Of a stretch of 64,000 nucleotides of DNA, positions 42,896 to 54,037 are shown in pieces; the stretch's first letter is position 1; every line of letters begins with the position of its first letter. Below the pieces are notes generated by a model that worked only from the letters and a program-made list of their open reading frames with translations, had not been told where the DNA came from and searched no databases. The translations under genes and the position numbers were made by a program. Source of the DNA: Acheta domesticus (lineage: Eukaryota; Arthropoda; Insecta; Orthoptera; Gryllidae); the NCBI GenBank assembly GCA_031308135.1, contig JAHLJT010008756.1, positions 69,310,172 to 69,374,171 of the forward strand, read 5' to 3'.

Positions 42896-44264
42896 TTTTG
42901 TTGTACGATTTGTTGTATACGATGTTCCTTCCTCTTTCGATTCCAGCTACATGTGTCACTGATAATTATCCTACGTACGGGCGATAAGATGCCGGGTGTA
43001 CGTATGTGTCATCTGCTGCGGAGTTATAATGAGGTGATGCTTGCACAAAGATACAAAACTGTGTCGTGTTGTTGCAACAATCTTGACGTATTTCTTTGAT
43101 GTAGACCGTTCTTCTATATTTCATTTCCTGGATCTCAGAATGTGCATCTTGACAAATCTCTGAAACCATGTATCATAACGTGCTCACTGTGCGTGACCAA
43201 TGATCCTACATCATTTGCACTCCAACACATAAATAATACAGAATATACGGAGGAGGAGATATTTTTCTTAAAGAGAAAACCCAGACACTTGACGTAAGTT
43301 TGAGGCGAAGTTTGCAAACATGTTCTCATTTTCTTGAGATTTATGGACATTTTTATTAACATTAACATTATATGTCAATTAATTATCAACTCGAAATAAG
43401 AAGCCTGTATTATTTTTTGCATTTAAATTCCATTACGCAAAGTTCTCATTTACAGACAAATATATGTGTACAAGAAATCAATTTTAATTTTTCCTTTAAG
43501 AAAATAAATATATAAAGATTATGTCACACAAATGTATAAAAACCTGTATATAAGTGATAAAAAATGAAGAATTACAGTTTTAGTTTCTTCACTCTGTAAC
43601 ACATTTGCTTTTTTCCTGCATATTTTTGAGCTTTCATATACTTGAATATTTCTTACCATTCGATTAACACTTTTCCCCGTAAGTTATTTTCTATTTTCTT
43701 TCCTTATTTTCCTTGAAAATACATGTTATTCCCTTCTTCTCAGCCATTTAATTGCCATTTGCGGCTTCGTTTCGTACCGCAATATTTTTCGAATCTTCTT
43801 TCCCGGCTGCGTGCTACAGTATCAAATGCCCTGGTACTGCAGAATCTCGATCATGCTCACAGTAAAAACGGTCGTTTTAATTTTCTCTTATACGGCCGTA
43901 AAATGTTTTCATCTAGGCCACGTTTTATTGGAGTTTATATGAGTAGCACCTCTTCAAGTCATTGTAATTGTTTTTCTTGATCTATTTAAAATAATTGGAG
44001 GTAAAGTGCGGGAAATTTTTTGTCATTTACAATGAGATATTGCACATTTTTTATGTGTGCAACAGAGATGAGTCATTGGTCAATGAGTCAACTTAGCCTT
44101 ATTTTCGATGCAAAACACAATTTCTTTAGTGGCTGAAATTGAAAATGACGTCTTTCACGAAATTGAGTTCGATGTTCCCAAGAAAAATAATTCTTTGCGT
44201 ACTGATGGTAAAATAATTGAACCAAACAATAAATCAAAACTGTTACAAAGCCAATGAATGGCAA
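42896..44264. other. AT-rich single-copy sequence, nothing recognised
   Basis: I see no coding signal or repeat structure until the 43-bp direct repeat at 44265. Confidence 0.3.
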
Positions 44265-44776
44265 ATTTTACACAGCATTCCTTGTACGCTATCATCGGCA
44301 GGCGTCCATTGAAAATGAATATCAGTCATTTGGAAACGTTTTGGTTAAAGCCTTTTGGTGTTCTATAAGCCACGAAATGGTTGCATAAAAATATCGTATT
44401 TCTTAAAACTGTCATGAAAATGGCATATTGTTTGATGTATCATTAGAAAAATGTAAGCTTTTCAAGAGATTAATTTAGTAATGATTTATCAGATTTTCTT
44501 CACATTTAGAAGTTACTGATCTAGTGATACAGAGATTGGTGTTTATTTTTTGGTACAATTAACGACAATTGTGACAGTACAATAAAAACAGATAATTGTT
44601 CTTTCAAAATTTTATTTGTTACACATTACAAAGCAATTGTTTTCTATCGTTCCCCAATAATTGTTCTCTTTCGCTTCCCTTCTTTTTTCGACTAACTTCA
44701 TCCTCTTTCTTCTCATTTCCTATAAGGGTTCTCATTTTATACAGCATTCCTTGTACGCTATCATCGGCAGGCGTCC
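44265..44776 (+). repeat. Pair of 43-bp near-identical direct repeats
   Basis: The 43-bp words at 44265-44307 and 44734-44776 differ at one position (ATTTTACACAG versus ATTTTATACAG). Both end CATCGGCAGGCGTCC. The 426 bp between them is AT-rich with no known feature. The second copy directly abuts the CpG- and C/T-rich array. Confidence 0.75.
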
Positions 44777-45440
44777 TCCGCGGGGAGCCCCTGTGGAGCG
44801 GACGCCCCAGCACAGCAGGGCGCCGGACCGCGCGCTCCCGTTCCACTCTCTGCGCTCTCTGCCATCCACTCTCCGCTCTCTGCACCCCGCCCTCCGCTCA
44901 CTGTTTGATGGTCTCCACCCTCTGCTTCCCTCCTACGCTCTTGGCACTCGCTTTCCGCTCTCCGTCCCCCTACTTGCTGTTCATCACTTACTGCTTTCTA
45001 CACTCTACTCTCCGCTCTCCGTGACCCCCCGTCGCTCTCTGCATCCCGCTCTCCGCTCTCCATTTCTCCCGTACGGTATTTGCATCCCGGTCTCCCTCAA
45101 CTGCTTGATGCTCTCCAATTTGCACTCTCCGCTTCCTATTCTCGGCTCTCCGCATCCCTCGTTCGCTCTTCGAACCCCGCTCTCTGTTTCCCTCGGACGC
45201 TCTTTGTGCCCCACTCTCCCTCCACTGCTTGCTGCTCTTCAATTTCCACTCTCTACTTTCCGCTCTCCGCGTCCCTCCTTCGCTCTCTGCCCCCGCTCTC
45301 CCCTCTTCGTTTCCCTCCTAAGCTCTGTGCCCCCCGATCTTTCCCTGCTTCCTGGTTTCCGATCTCTTATTCTCGCTCTTCACTATTTCTTCCTCTTCCC
45401 TAACCATCGCTCGCCCACTCATCCGTTCCCATCCGCCCAT
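44777..45440 (+). repeat. C/T-rich degenerate minisatellite (CGCTCTC core)
   Basis: The array starts CpG-rich and becomes pyrimidine-rich, repeating CTCTCCGCTCTC, CGCTCTCTG and CCCTCC at irregular 15-60-bp spacing. CAACTGCTTGATGCTCT and CCACTGCTTGCTGCTCT mark a longer imperfect unit. The Ser/Leu/Pro/Phe-rich plus frames over it (up to 273 codons) are artefacts of stop-codon scarcity in pyrimidine tracts. Confidence 0.7.
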
Positions 45441-46920
45441 CCAATCTCATGTCGCCATCAACGAGTGTGTACTTCACTGTAGTGTATACACCTTTATATG
45501 CAGGAACATTTAAACACACACGTGTATTATATTTTATTACATTATTTGCAGTATATTAAAAATCGACCCCTGCAAACGAACTGATAACTCATAAAAACTA
45601 AATTTTATGGTAGTTCAACTGACAATGCTTATTTTCCTGTGATTATCTGAAATAATATTCTAGCGTGAATAACAACTCACTTTATTTTTTATTAAGGATC
45701 TCCTATCATTGATATAGTCTCTGATCAATGAAAACTTAAAACATTAAAAAAAGTACACTCTTTTATAATCTGTGTTAACGTTTCAAGCATCTAATGTTAA
45801 ATGTTATCCAATGGACACACGGTTTGTAGTCTCTTCCAGCGGTGTGTACCAAAGACTATCTTTCGGCTTTTCTAGACATCTATTTGACAAGACAAATAAT
45901 TTCTCATCCTTAACATGGAATTTGTTTGACCTCGAGCATTTAGTTCTGCTCTGTTTCGTGCACACTAAGGTGTTTCTACGTAATCGTCACATTCCTAAGA
46001 GATCGTAAAGCTCTGTGGTTCCCCGCCGCAAGCCGAGCTGCTCTCGACCCAGTCTCTCGGAACATTAATTACGTTGGCTTGCTAGGAGGTTACGAGCCAC
46101 ACAGAGATAAAAGTCTCAGACATAAGGTTCCTACGTGCGGCCCACTTGTTTATTTCCCTTTAATGGCTTTACTAAGAGGACGCTTGCATTTTCGGAACAA
46201 ATAGTGCATTTTGAAATAAATTTGGGACAGTTAATGGAAATATTGGAGGTTGAGCTACTGATTAGAATGCTTTAGAAATAAATTTGTTTCTTCTCTGTGT
46301 CATATTTTTCTCTTAGGCTTTACTTGTTAATATAATAATTAAACAAGTAAGATATAAATACAATAAAAATGTTAATCAACAACATTGTGTATATTCTTAG
46401 GTAAACGTCACATCACAAAAATTAATTTACCGTTTACATTGAAATTTTTATGCCGATGGATTATTGAATTTTAATTCAAATTAATATACTACTCGATAGT
46501 TTTGATTCTGTTTTCTTGTCTCCCACAACAATTTAGTTCACTTTATTTTAGTTAGATTCTATCCATTTAGTTTTAAATCTGATTTATGCCATACAAATCG
46601 ACCGAATTCAACCGGTTATCATTCTAGCAAGAATTGTGTACGTTATATTCGCAGTGTTAAAAAGTTGATCTCCGTCGTGAAATACGAGATTTCGCACAAA
46701 AAAGCAGAAAATTACAAATCTTAGGTCGGAATGTACAAAACGAAACAATTCTGAATATTTTATTCCATTTTTGGAGATTAACTGTTCCCTACCCCGTAAC
46801 ACAGTCTGAAACGTACGGAATTTAAAATTAAATTGTCTATTTAATATTTCGTGAGTTTGTTCTAATGTATCCAGGTCTTTTGTTTGTTAATAATCGATTA
46901 GCAATGTAGAATTTTACCCA
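45441..46920. other. AT-rich single-copy sequence, nothing recognised
   Basis: A modest GC patch at about 46010-46150 contains CATTAATTACG. No coding signal or repeat is seen. Confidence 0.3.
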
Positions 46921-46924
46921 TGCT

Positions 46925-47237
46925 CAAATCTGGGTCTGTTTATGTGCCATGTCATTTGTCTCTGACCAGGAGATTATGGGATTCAGACTCCAACAGTGCC
47001 TGATTTCCAGGACGTCCTTCAGACGCTCTACCCACAGAATGATTTTCTCAACCGACTGCTGTGATCCCTGGTTTTTCGAGATTTCTCCGATCAACACCAG
47101 GAAAAAGTTGGAGTAGTACCTTAACAAACGGGTCACGACCAACACACGATCTATCCTTCACTATTCTTCTTCTCCAACCAACACACGATCACTGTCTATC
47201 CTTCTCTACATTTCTTCTCCTTACACTCTCTCACTCA

Positions 47238-47289
<52 letters not shown>

Positions 47290-47512
47290 TGTACTATCTA
47301 CCACACACGTTGGGTGATAAGCTTCAATCGGATGGGATGATGGGTCGCTGGTGGGAGGTGGTACTTGGATGGGGAAAATTCCGCAAGTCCTTGTGTTGGT
47401 CGACACCATAGCTCGCGTTCCAGTGGGGGAGGACCGACACCTCTTGTAATACAACATACAATTTACCTTGGGGACTAATTACCACAGCCGTTTATGAGCG
47501 TTTAGACACAAA
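46925..47512 (+). mobile_element. tRNA-headed retroposon family T1, copy 6, with internal expansions
   Basis: The T1 order is kept: GTCTCTGACCAGGAGATTATGG (head, in part), TTTCTCCGATCAACACCAGG, ACAAACGGGTCACGACC, TACTTGGATGGGGAAA, GGGGACTAATTACC and a final AAATAATCAA. Two expansions lie inside: a ~45-bp tandem duplication starting ACCAACACACGATC (47128 and 47173 regions) and a (CA)n microsatellite (47246-47290). I see no clear target duplication. Confidence 0.7.
47246..47290 (+). repeat. (CA)n microsatellite
   Basis: An almost perfect CA run inside the T1 copy, interrupted once by TATA. Confidence 0.9.
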
Positions 47513-47709
47513 ATAATCAATTGTATTTCCTTTTACTTATTTAGCGTCAAAGAAGAGTACAATCTGAATGTGATGATTCGGAAGAAGAAACTCTATGTTT
47601 AATATATACAAGATAAAAATGTCATCTCGTATTTGCTGAATGGATCATATGTAGTAAAAAATATTAATACGGAGTCATTGATCCAGAAACTAAATTCAAT
47701 AGTTATTAC

Positions 47710-48395
47710 TAGAGACCTGATTTTTATGTAATTACATATTTTTTGTCTTTCTTCTTACCGTTCTCAAAATTGCAATCTTGGCGAATCATAGCCCTCCTAA
47801 CACTATTGATTTTTTTCGTTACATATTCTTAAAAATTTAGGACTATATTACATATTTTACATATTTTGCTGTTTTCACAATATATTTTCTTATTTTATCA
47901 ATTTTCTTCTATTTAATTCCATATTTTTATGAAAAGATGTATTTTTTTAATATCAGCATTTTTCCTAAATTATTGGGGAAATCTGGGTGTCCAATGCATT
48001 ATTGACACCGCATTTTATGATCTTTAACTTAAGTTTCTGAGAAAAATTTGCGATCACTGACGTGTAACACATCGATGAAGATGCTACAGTGTATGTTTAC
48101 TGGTCGTAGATCTCGCCAGTTTGTGCGATGGCTTCTATTGCCATTAATCCAGCTGCTAAACTACGGTCCTGGATTACAATAGATGAAGCTTTTACTAACG
48201 AGATAGTTGTATGATGTGAAGTGAGCAGCTTTTATAAATTTAATTTCGTATAACGTAAATGTATTTTATTATTAGTGTATTTTAATATTACATATTATAT
48301 CCGATTTTACACATTTATTACATATTCTTACTATTTTCATTAAATATTTATGTACATATTTTGACGTCTTATACTACATATTTTTCCGGTCTCTA
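47710..48395. mobile_element. hAT-like MITE, 686 bp, 8-bp TSD, TACATATT subterminal repeats
   Basis: The left end TAGAGACCTGATTTTTATGTA-type sequence pairs with the right end read inward, TAGAGACCGGAAAAATATGTA-type. The TAGAGACC core is perfect. The flanks are GTTATTAC (47702-47709) and TTTATTAC (48396-48403), an 8-bp duplication with one difference. Many copies of TTACATATT lie near both ends (47725-47885 and 48285-48380) and few in the centre, a pattern known in hAT elements. It contains no transposase frame. Confidence 0.83.
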
Positions 48396-48474
48396 TTTAT
48401 TACACACTAGTGCACTGCTGCAGCCAGTCACCTTTAAATTCCTCCTCAGTATTTTCCCTCCTCCACCTTCACAT

Positions 48475-48850
48475 CCACCACTTTTTCGCCCTCCCTTCTC
48501 CCGACGCGGACCCCCAACCGGGCAGCGACGTGCCTCAGAATCGCAGCTGAAGCGTGGCACGCCGGCCTTGCGCGGCCGGCCGGGAATTCTCATCAAGCGC
48601 GCGGGCGCATTAAAATTGTAATCCGAAGGGCCGTGGGATCGGCGCGGTGCGGCGCGGCGTCCCGGCGCGCGGGCCGTCTCGGGCGCTGTCGTCGGCGCGG
48701 CCGGAGCCGTCGCGGCGCCGCCGAAATTGAATCTTCAGCCGCGCGCCCTCCGCCCCGTCGCCCGTCCGACGAAAGCAGCGCCGCGCCGCGCAGACGAAAC
48801 TATTATCACCCGCCGACGCAATACACGCGTCCTACTCCCTCTACTTATAA
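48475..48850. other. CpG-rich island
   Basis: Very CpG-dense sequence (GCGCGGTGCGGCGCGGCG and similar) with an AT inset, GCATTAAAATTGTAATCCG (about 48606). The 152-residue plus frame starting at 48633 runs from here into the H1 MITE. Its end is therefore transposon sequence, which argues against a gene. Confidence 0.5.
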
Positions 48851-49083
48851 CAGTGTTGTCAATGTCGATGCCACGAGCGGGAGTCCGTGGTACGAGTGCC
48901 ACGACGAAATCGCCCCTTCACGTAATTCGTCACCCCGCCACCAGAGACTACGCCAGCCCTATTGTAAAACGGCGGAGTTACTAAAAGATTCCTCTACCGA
49001 CGCTAGTGGTGGAGAGAAGCTCGTGGCATGCTACGGTCCACGACGCGTGCCACTTCCGCCAGTAGATGACCTTGACACCACTG
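48851..49083 (+). mobile_element. hAT-like MITE H1, copy 2 (233 bp), 8-bp TSD
   Basis: This is an inverted copy of the element at 4864-5097. The ends are CAGTGTTGTCAATGTC and, inward from the right, CAGTGGTGTCAAGGTC. The flanks are ACTTATAA (48843-48850) and GCTTATAA (49084-49091), matching at seven of eight bases. The sequence between is collinear with copy 1, with scattered substitutions. It has no coding capacity. Confidence 0.88.
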
Positions 49084-49091
49084 GCTTATAA

Positions 49092-51254
49092 TAATGATAT
49101 TTAATTGGCTACAATTGGCTCATTGCCAGGTGGTAACCATAAGCCTACTAAGCAGATTTGTAATACACCTACATTTACGTTACAATTACAGTCTAAAGAC
49201 AATTACAGTTCAAAAAGTATTTACAATGCAACACATTAAAAGGAATTACAACTAAACCTACTACATACGTATAAATACATACAAATACATACATACATAT
49301 ACACACATAATATTTTACATGAATGCTCACTCACACGTACACGTGTGATACGAACATATATTTGCCCTACATAATATACTTGCCCACATATACATAAACG
49401 AGGTAGGCAGCGTACAGACTGCTTGAATTTGATCCAACCGTGGAGCTAATGTAAGCTAATGGTGCTAAAACAGCACATACTATAGTATTTCGCCAGTATT
49501 TTCAAGCAAATTTACGCGAAAAATACTGAAATTTTGGAAAAATTATACCTGAACTTATTTCAAAATAAACCTTTAAGGAACGTATTTCATTAAAGGAAAA
49601 TATCTCTATTTTGAAAATTTTATTTGTAAAAAGACTCCTAAAAAATTACACCACTGATGGAACTCGAACTATAAGACTCGAGATGATATGAAGAGTACAA
49701 TTTAATGTAGTCTGTTTCTTTTAATATCAAAATTGTTGTCTGTTTTCCAAGTATTTTAGTTTCATTTCGCGCTGCACTTCTCTTTTTCTGTGTCATTCTG
49801 TCTCAATCAATATTATCCTGTAGGATATTGCATTAATTCCGTCCCCTTCGACAAGAATCGCACTGGCGACGGTACATCATGTCTTGTGGGCAAGGGTAGC
49901 CCTGATATCGGGAGGCAAGTGCGAGCTTGAAGCAGTCAAGGTTGTAGTTTGTGGGTGTAATTTAAAGTTGTATGATTCCTTTAACACGAAAAATTCAGCA
50001 CTATATTTAAAAAATAGTTTCATTTTATTGTACATTTCATATTAGTTCATTAATTTGATTTTAGCACTTTAAATTTAGCCTCTATGATACTTCGATTTAA
50101 TTTCGACACCCTTAGTGCCAAAAGACGTACGTCTAAATTTTATATACTTTATTTTTGATTTCATCTTGGATTTTGTGGTCTCCAATCGGTGGCAAATTCT
50201 TTTATCAGCTTATCATAAACACATTGTAACGAAATATCGAAATGAGTAGGTTTTTACTCAGGAAAGTATTAGTCAATTTGGACTTGCGTCCTTTAGAACA
50301 TTGTCGATTTACTCTGTCCGTCGGTCGAAAACCGCACTGACGTATTTTAGTCTTCCGACGCAATAATTCACCTTCTCCCTCGGCCGACATGGCCGCCCAA
50401 TTACGTGAGAGCTTAAAATGGGTACATTTTTGAGACTAAGAAGTACATTTATTAATAAGAAATTATTTTCTAATAAGGAAAAACCTTTCCTAGATTGTTT
50501 TTCTAGCCAAAGCCGCCACTTACTCTCCACCATTCAAAGGGATAATCGTGAACTGTACGTGAGGTTCTAACACACGTGGTGGCTCCTCAGATCTGGAGTC
50601 GACACAACACTGGGGCCACGCTTTACTGCACACATACACATATAGACACGAATACATAACTACCTGCATACGTACACATGAACATGATTATTAAGAAATC
50701 CACGCCTAAGTCAGGATTCAAAAACTTGTACTTTCGAAACGGAGAGTTATTTCTACACATGCTCAAACAATCTCGGCTATTCAGGTCGGCAATGTGAGAC
50801 CATCTTGACTCTCTCAGTTTTATGCTGTTCCATTGAAATTCATTTTACTTTATTCCAACCATCCTATTCCATCTCGTTTTATTCTGTATCGTTGCGTTTA
50901 ATTGTATCCTCTTCCATTCTATCCCATCTCACATCGAAAATGAAATGCGAGAAAGCCAATGCGACAATGGTTTTGTGAAGTCGAAAAAAAGTTAAGTGAC
51001 ATTTCAGTTATTTAATAAATTTCAATATGTCTACGCAGACAAATTATAATCGTAATTTTTTAAATCGGCAATATGTTTTATGATTATGTAATATATAAAA
51101 GTTGACTGTATTTAAATTTCTCTGATTTTACTCTATTCCATTGCATTTCATTTTGCTTCGATCTTTTCATTATAAACCATTTCAATTTATTAAATTCTAT
51201 TGTATTACTGATAGTCTGTAAAAATTTCCATCTCATTCGCCCTAACAAAAATAT
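49092..51254. other. AT-rich single-copy sequence, nothing recognised
   Basis: The region includes several ACATACATAC/ACACATA-rich stretches (about 49260-49400 and 50625-50690). I see no coding signal or terminal repeats in about 2.1 kb. Confidence 0.3.
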
Positions 51255-51269
51255 ATGGCAAGCCTGGAG

Positions 51270-51840
51270 TCTTCTACGAGTACCACCGATTCTTTTTCCC
51301 CTTCATCTCGTCCTCCACCTTATACGTATCTTCCTTCTTATTCTACTCCTTATTTTCCCTTCTCTTCTTCCTCGACATCCTTTTTATCCTCCTCTTTCTC
51401 CTCCTCCTTCTGCATTTTGTTCTCTTCCTGCAACTCATACAGTCTTCCTACTCATTATCCTTCCCTCCCCGCCTCTTCCTTTTACTTTCTAGCTTCCTTC
51501 TTCCCTTCTTCATTCTGCTCCTCATTCTTCTCTCCTGCCTCCTCCTGCCTCATTCACTACCTTCTCTCAGTCTTCGCCCGCTTCCCCTTCCTCCAGCACT
51601 TCTCTTCGTCTGCATCGCTGCTTCCCTGTTTTTTCTCTTCCTGCATTTTTTCTCTTCCTGCATCTCATCCTCTTTTTCCTACTCATGATCCTCCCCTCTC
51701 CGCCTCTTCTTTCGACTTCTCTGCTTCCTTCTGCTCCCGTGCTCTCCCCTGCCTCATTCACTTGCCTTCTCACAGTCTTCGCCCGATTCCCCGCCCTCCA
51801 GTATTCCCCTCCGTCTGTATCGCTGCTTCCCTGTTCGTTG
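51270..51840 (+). repeat. C/T-rich degenerate tract (CTTCCTCCT core)
   Basis: A pyrimidine-rich plus strand with repeated CTTCCT, CTCCTC and TTTCTCTTCCTGCATTTT words; the last occurs twice in tandem near 51628-51657. Longer imperfect segments repeat, for example ACTCATTATCCTTCCCTCC and ACTCATGATCCTCCCCTCT. The Ser/Pro/Phe-rich frame is compositional. A CpG-rich patch follows at 51840-52020. Confidence 0.7.
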
Positions 51841-52060
51841 GTTCTCGGCCGTGTGGTGCCCTGCAGGCGTCCCAACGCAGGAGCGCCGTCCGCCAACGGA
51901 CGTCCCGGCCCGCGCTCGCGCCGCACCCGTTCCCTCAGCCCGCGAGGAGGATCTTGGCAGGAATCTGACTTTTCAATCTCGCTCCTCTCTGCAGTGGCAG
52001 ACAGGCCGCAGTCCTGGCAGTTAAATGAGATATTTGCTGTTACACCTGCACACACTGCCC

Positions 52061-52276
52061 TTTTTTTACCCTCGATTCAGTTTAGACATGAAAAAAATTA
52101 CAAATTTCCGAGTAACAATTTTTCTTCTCTATTACTTTCTAATTTTATTACAGCGTTGTTGCAGAGTTTCTATCCACAGTTTTTTTACCCTCGATTCAGT
52201 TCAGATATCAAACATTTAAAAAATTACATATTTACGAGTAACATATTTCTTTTCTTTATTCCTTTGTAATTTTATT
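52061..52276 (+). repeat. Tandem duplication, 119-bp period, two copies
   Basis: TTTTTTACCCTCGATTCAGT begins both copies (52062 and 52181 regions). The rest follows in order: AAAAAATTACA, CGAGTAACA, TTTCTTCTCTAT and TAATTTTATTAC. The copies have diverged by scattered substitutions. Confidence 0.75.
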
Positions 52277-53110
52277 ACTGCTATTTCAAGAAATTAATAG
52301 AATGTAAAGGAATAAATATTAACGTAGTAATATACATGGGTGTATATAATATCGCAAACATTGGAAGTGAAAGAAATAAAAGCTTTCTGCATACCCACTA
52401 CGTCAGAATCATACAGGGTGGAACAACTAAATGTTGACACCTCTTGTATCTTCTCAACTGTGCAAGATACGAAGATGCCATATTGACAGTCGATTGCATA
52501 AAAAGGGGCTACTTGATTATAGTATATTCGGAATTGCACTATATTTTACTACGAAGATATAAGGTCAACTTTGTTTTTTAAACAAAGCCGCGCAATTAGC
52601 ACTATCTGGTTGAATAGTTTGAAGAAAAAAAATTGAGACATTTACGAGAAAGAGCGGGCATTTCTGAAAATGCGGAATTTTGGGCTATGTTTAAGGGAAA
52701 ACGGTTGAGTTTTCGAGAAACTTTACAAGACATTATTTACTCATAAATAAAATAAAGTGAACAAATCGCCGCTAATGGAAATAATAACGACATGAAAGAC
52801 AAGTCAAAAAATATCATTTTTGTAATTTAAAAAAAACAACAACAAAAGAATAGAGCAATATGGCGTTTATATCATTTCATAGAGTACATTAGGCACTATC
52901 CCTACTAAACGTTTAAAGAAAACATTTGTAGCCGTTTTGGAGAAAATCTTGTCTTTGTCATTTTTTCAAATTTCAGATATTGGACGCAATATTGCACGAA
53001 AACTACTAATTGTTTTTAAAAAATGTACATGAAATTAAATAAAAAACTCAAAAACTAAAGTATAAGTATCCCATTCATGTGATCGTCAGAATTGCGCCGA
53101 GATAGTATTC
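52277..53110. other. AT-rich sequence with a single transposon-like end
   Basis: ACAGGGTGGAACAACTAAATG near 52415 resembles the end of a TA-target element, but I found no inverted partner. Nothing else is recognised. Confidence 0.3.
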
Positions 53111-53112
53111 TA

Positions 53113-54035
53113 TGAGGGGCATTCATTAATTGAATAGACAAATTGGTGTGGAGAAATAATAGTTTATTTTTGCAAAACAGGACTTTACCTTCTTTTCAAT
53201 ATGATCCACACCAACATTTATGCACTTGCCCCAGCGGGTCAAATGTTTTTATACCCGCTGCAAATAACTTTTTATCTAGGTGTTTGAACCAATTTCCCAC
53301 AAATTTTTTGACATCCTCGAAGTTCTTCCTAAGTAATGACTCCTTCAGTGGATCAAACAAATAGAAATGAAATGGTGCTAAATCGGGACTGTAAGGGGAA
53401 TGAAGCAGTATCTTCCATCCCATTTTGTCGATGGTTTCACATTTTGATGTGCAGTGTGAGTACGTGTGTTGTTTTTCTGGAGAATCACAACTCTTCTCAA
53501 GAGATTCACGACTACTCTCTCTCATGGTTGGCTTCACCGTGAGCAAAAGCATATCTGAGTAGTATTGGTTGTTTATCGTACGCTGTTTCTTGAGGTAATC
53601 ACAAAAAATCGCACCTACAAGGTCCAAAATACCGTCAAAAGAAATTTTCCTGTTCATGCAACCAGAACGATGTTAGTCAGTCCCTGAGTCTCGATCACTT
53701 TTGAACTGTTCTGCCCATTTGCAAAAATTCCCACGGTTCATACAACTTTCATTATACACTTTAGTCCTTCCAGAGTCTACGATATTAGCTGATTTTTCAC
53801 CTTAAGCGAGTAAAAAAAGTATCACAGAACATTGTTTAACCAATGTGAAATTTTCAAGTGGACTCTCTATCTTTCAACTTAATTTTAAGGAAAATTAACA
53901 CAACAATGATGATCTTCCAGATGGTCAGGGCGTATCTCAGTGGTGCCCACTTAAATTCCTAAATTTACCAATCTTGTTCTATGAACCGTTTTTTCTCCAG
54001 ATCAATTTGTCTCTTTAATTATTGAATGCCCCTCG
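53113..54035 (-). mobile_element. Decayed mariner element, 923 bp, TA target duplication
   Basis: The ends are TGAGGGGCATTCATTAATTG and, inward from the right, CGAGGGGCATTCAATAATTA. The inverted similarity continues through ACAAATTG.T.TGGAGAAA. TA flanks both sides (53111-53112 and 54036-54037). A mariner transposase remnant is encoded on minus. At 923 bp it is shorter than the usual ~1.3 kb, so the N-terminal part is internally deleted. Confidence 0.9.
53196..53770 (-). pseudogene. Mariner transposase remnant (C-terminal catalytic part)
   Basis: The uninterrupted minus frame runs from 53657 to 53196 (153 residues). It contains the mariner hallmark YSPDLAP followed by a P-L-K-E segment, at residues 89-107. 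Candidate catalytic aspartates are at residue 8 (S-F-D-G), residue 58 (C-D-S-P) and residue 92 (S-P-D-L). The last two are 33 residues apart, near the D34D spacing of mariners. Upstream, the same strand shows NRGNFCKWAEQF (about 53700-53745), the helix-turn-helix/linker motif, separated from the main frame by stops. The N-terminal DNA-binding region is mostly missing, so no functional enzyme is expected. In the family this enzyme cuts and pastes the element at TA sites. Confidence 0.9.
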
Positions 54036-54037
54036 TA

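Noticed and set aside
44596..45482. 273-codon Ser/Leu/Pro/Phe-rich plus frame
   Set aside because: It lies over a C/T-rich degenerate minisatellite. Pyrimidine tracts rarely contain stops, and no signal sequence or domain is seen.
51255..51968. 237-codon Ser/Phe-rich plus frame
   Set aside because: It is a compositional artefact of the CTTCCTCCT tract.
52415..52436. ACAGGGTGGAACAACTAA as a transposon end
   Set aside because: No inverted partner was found in the window.
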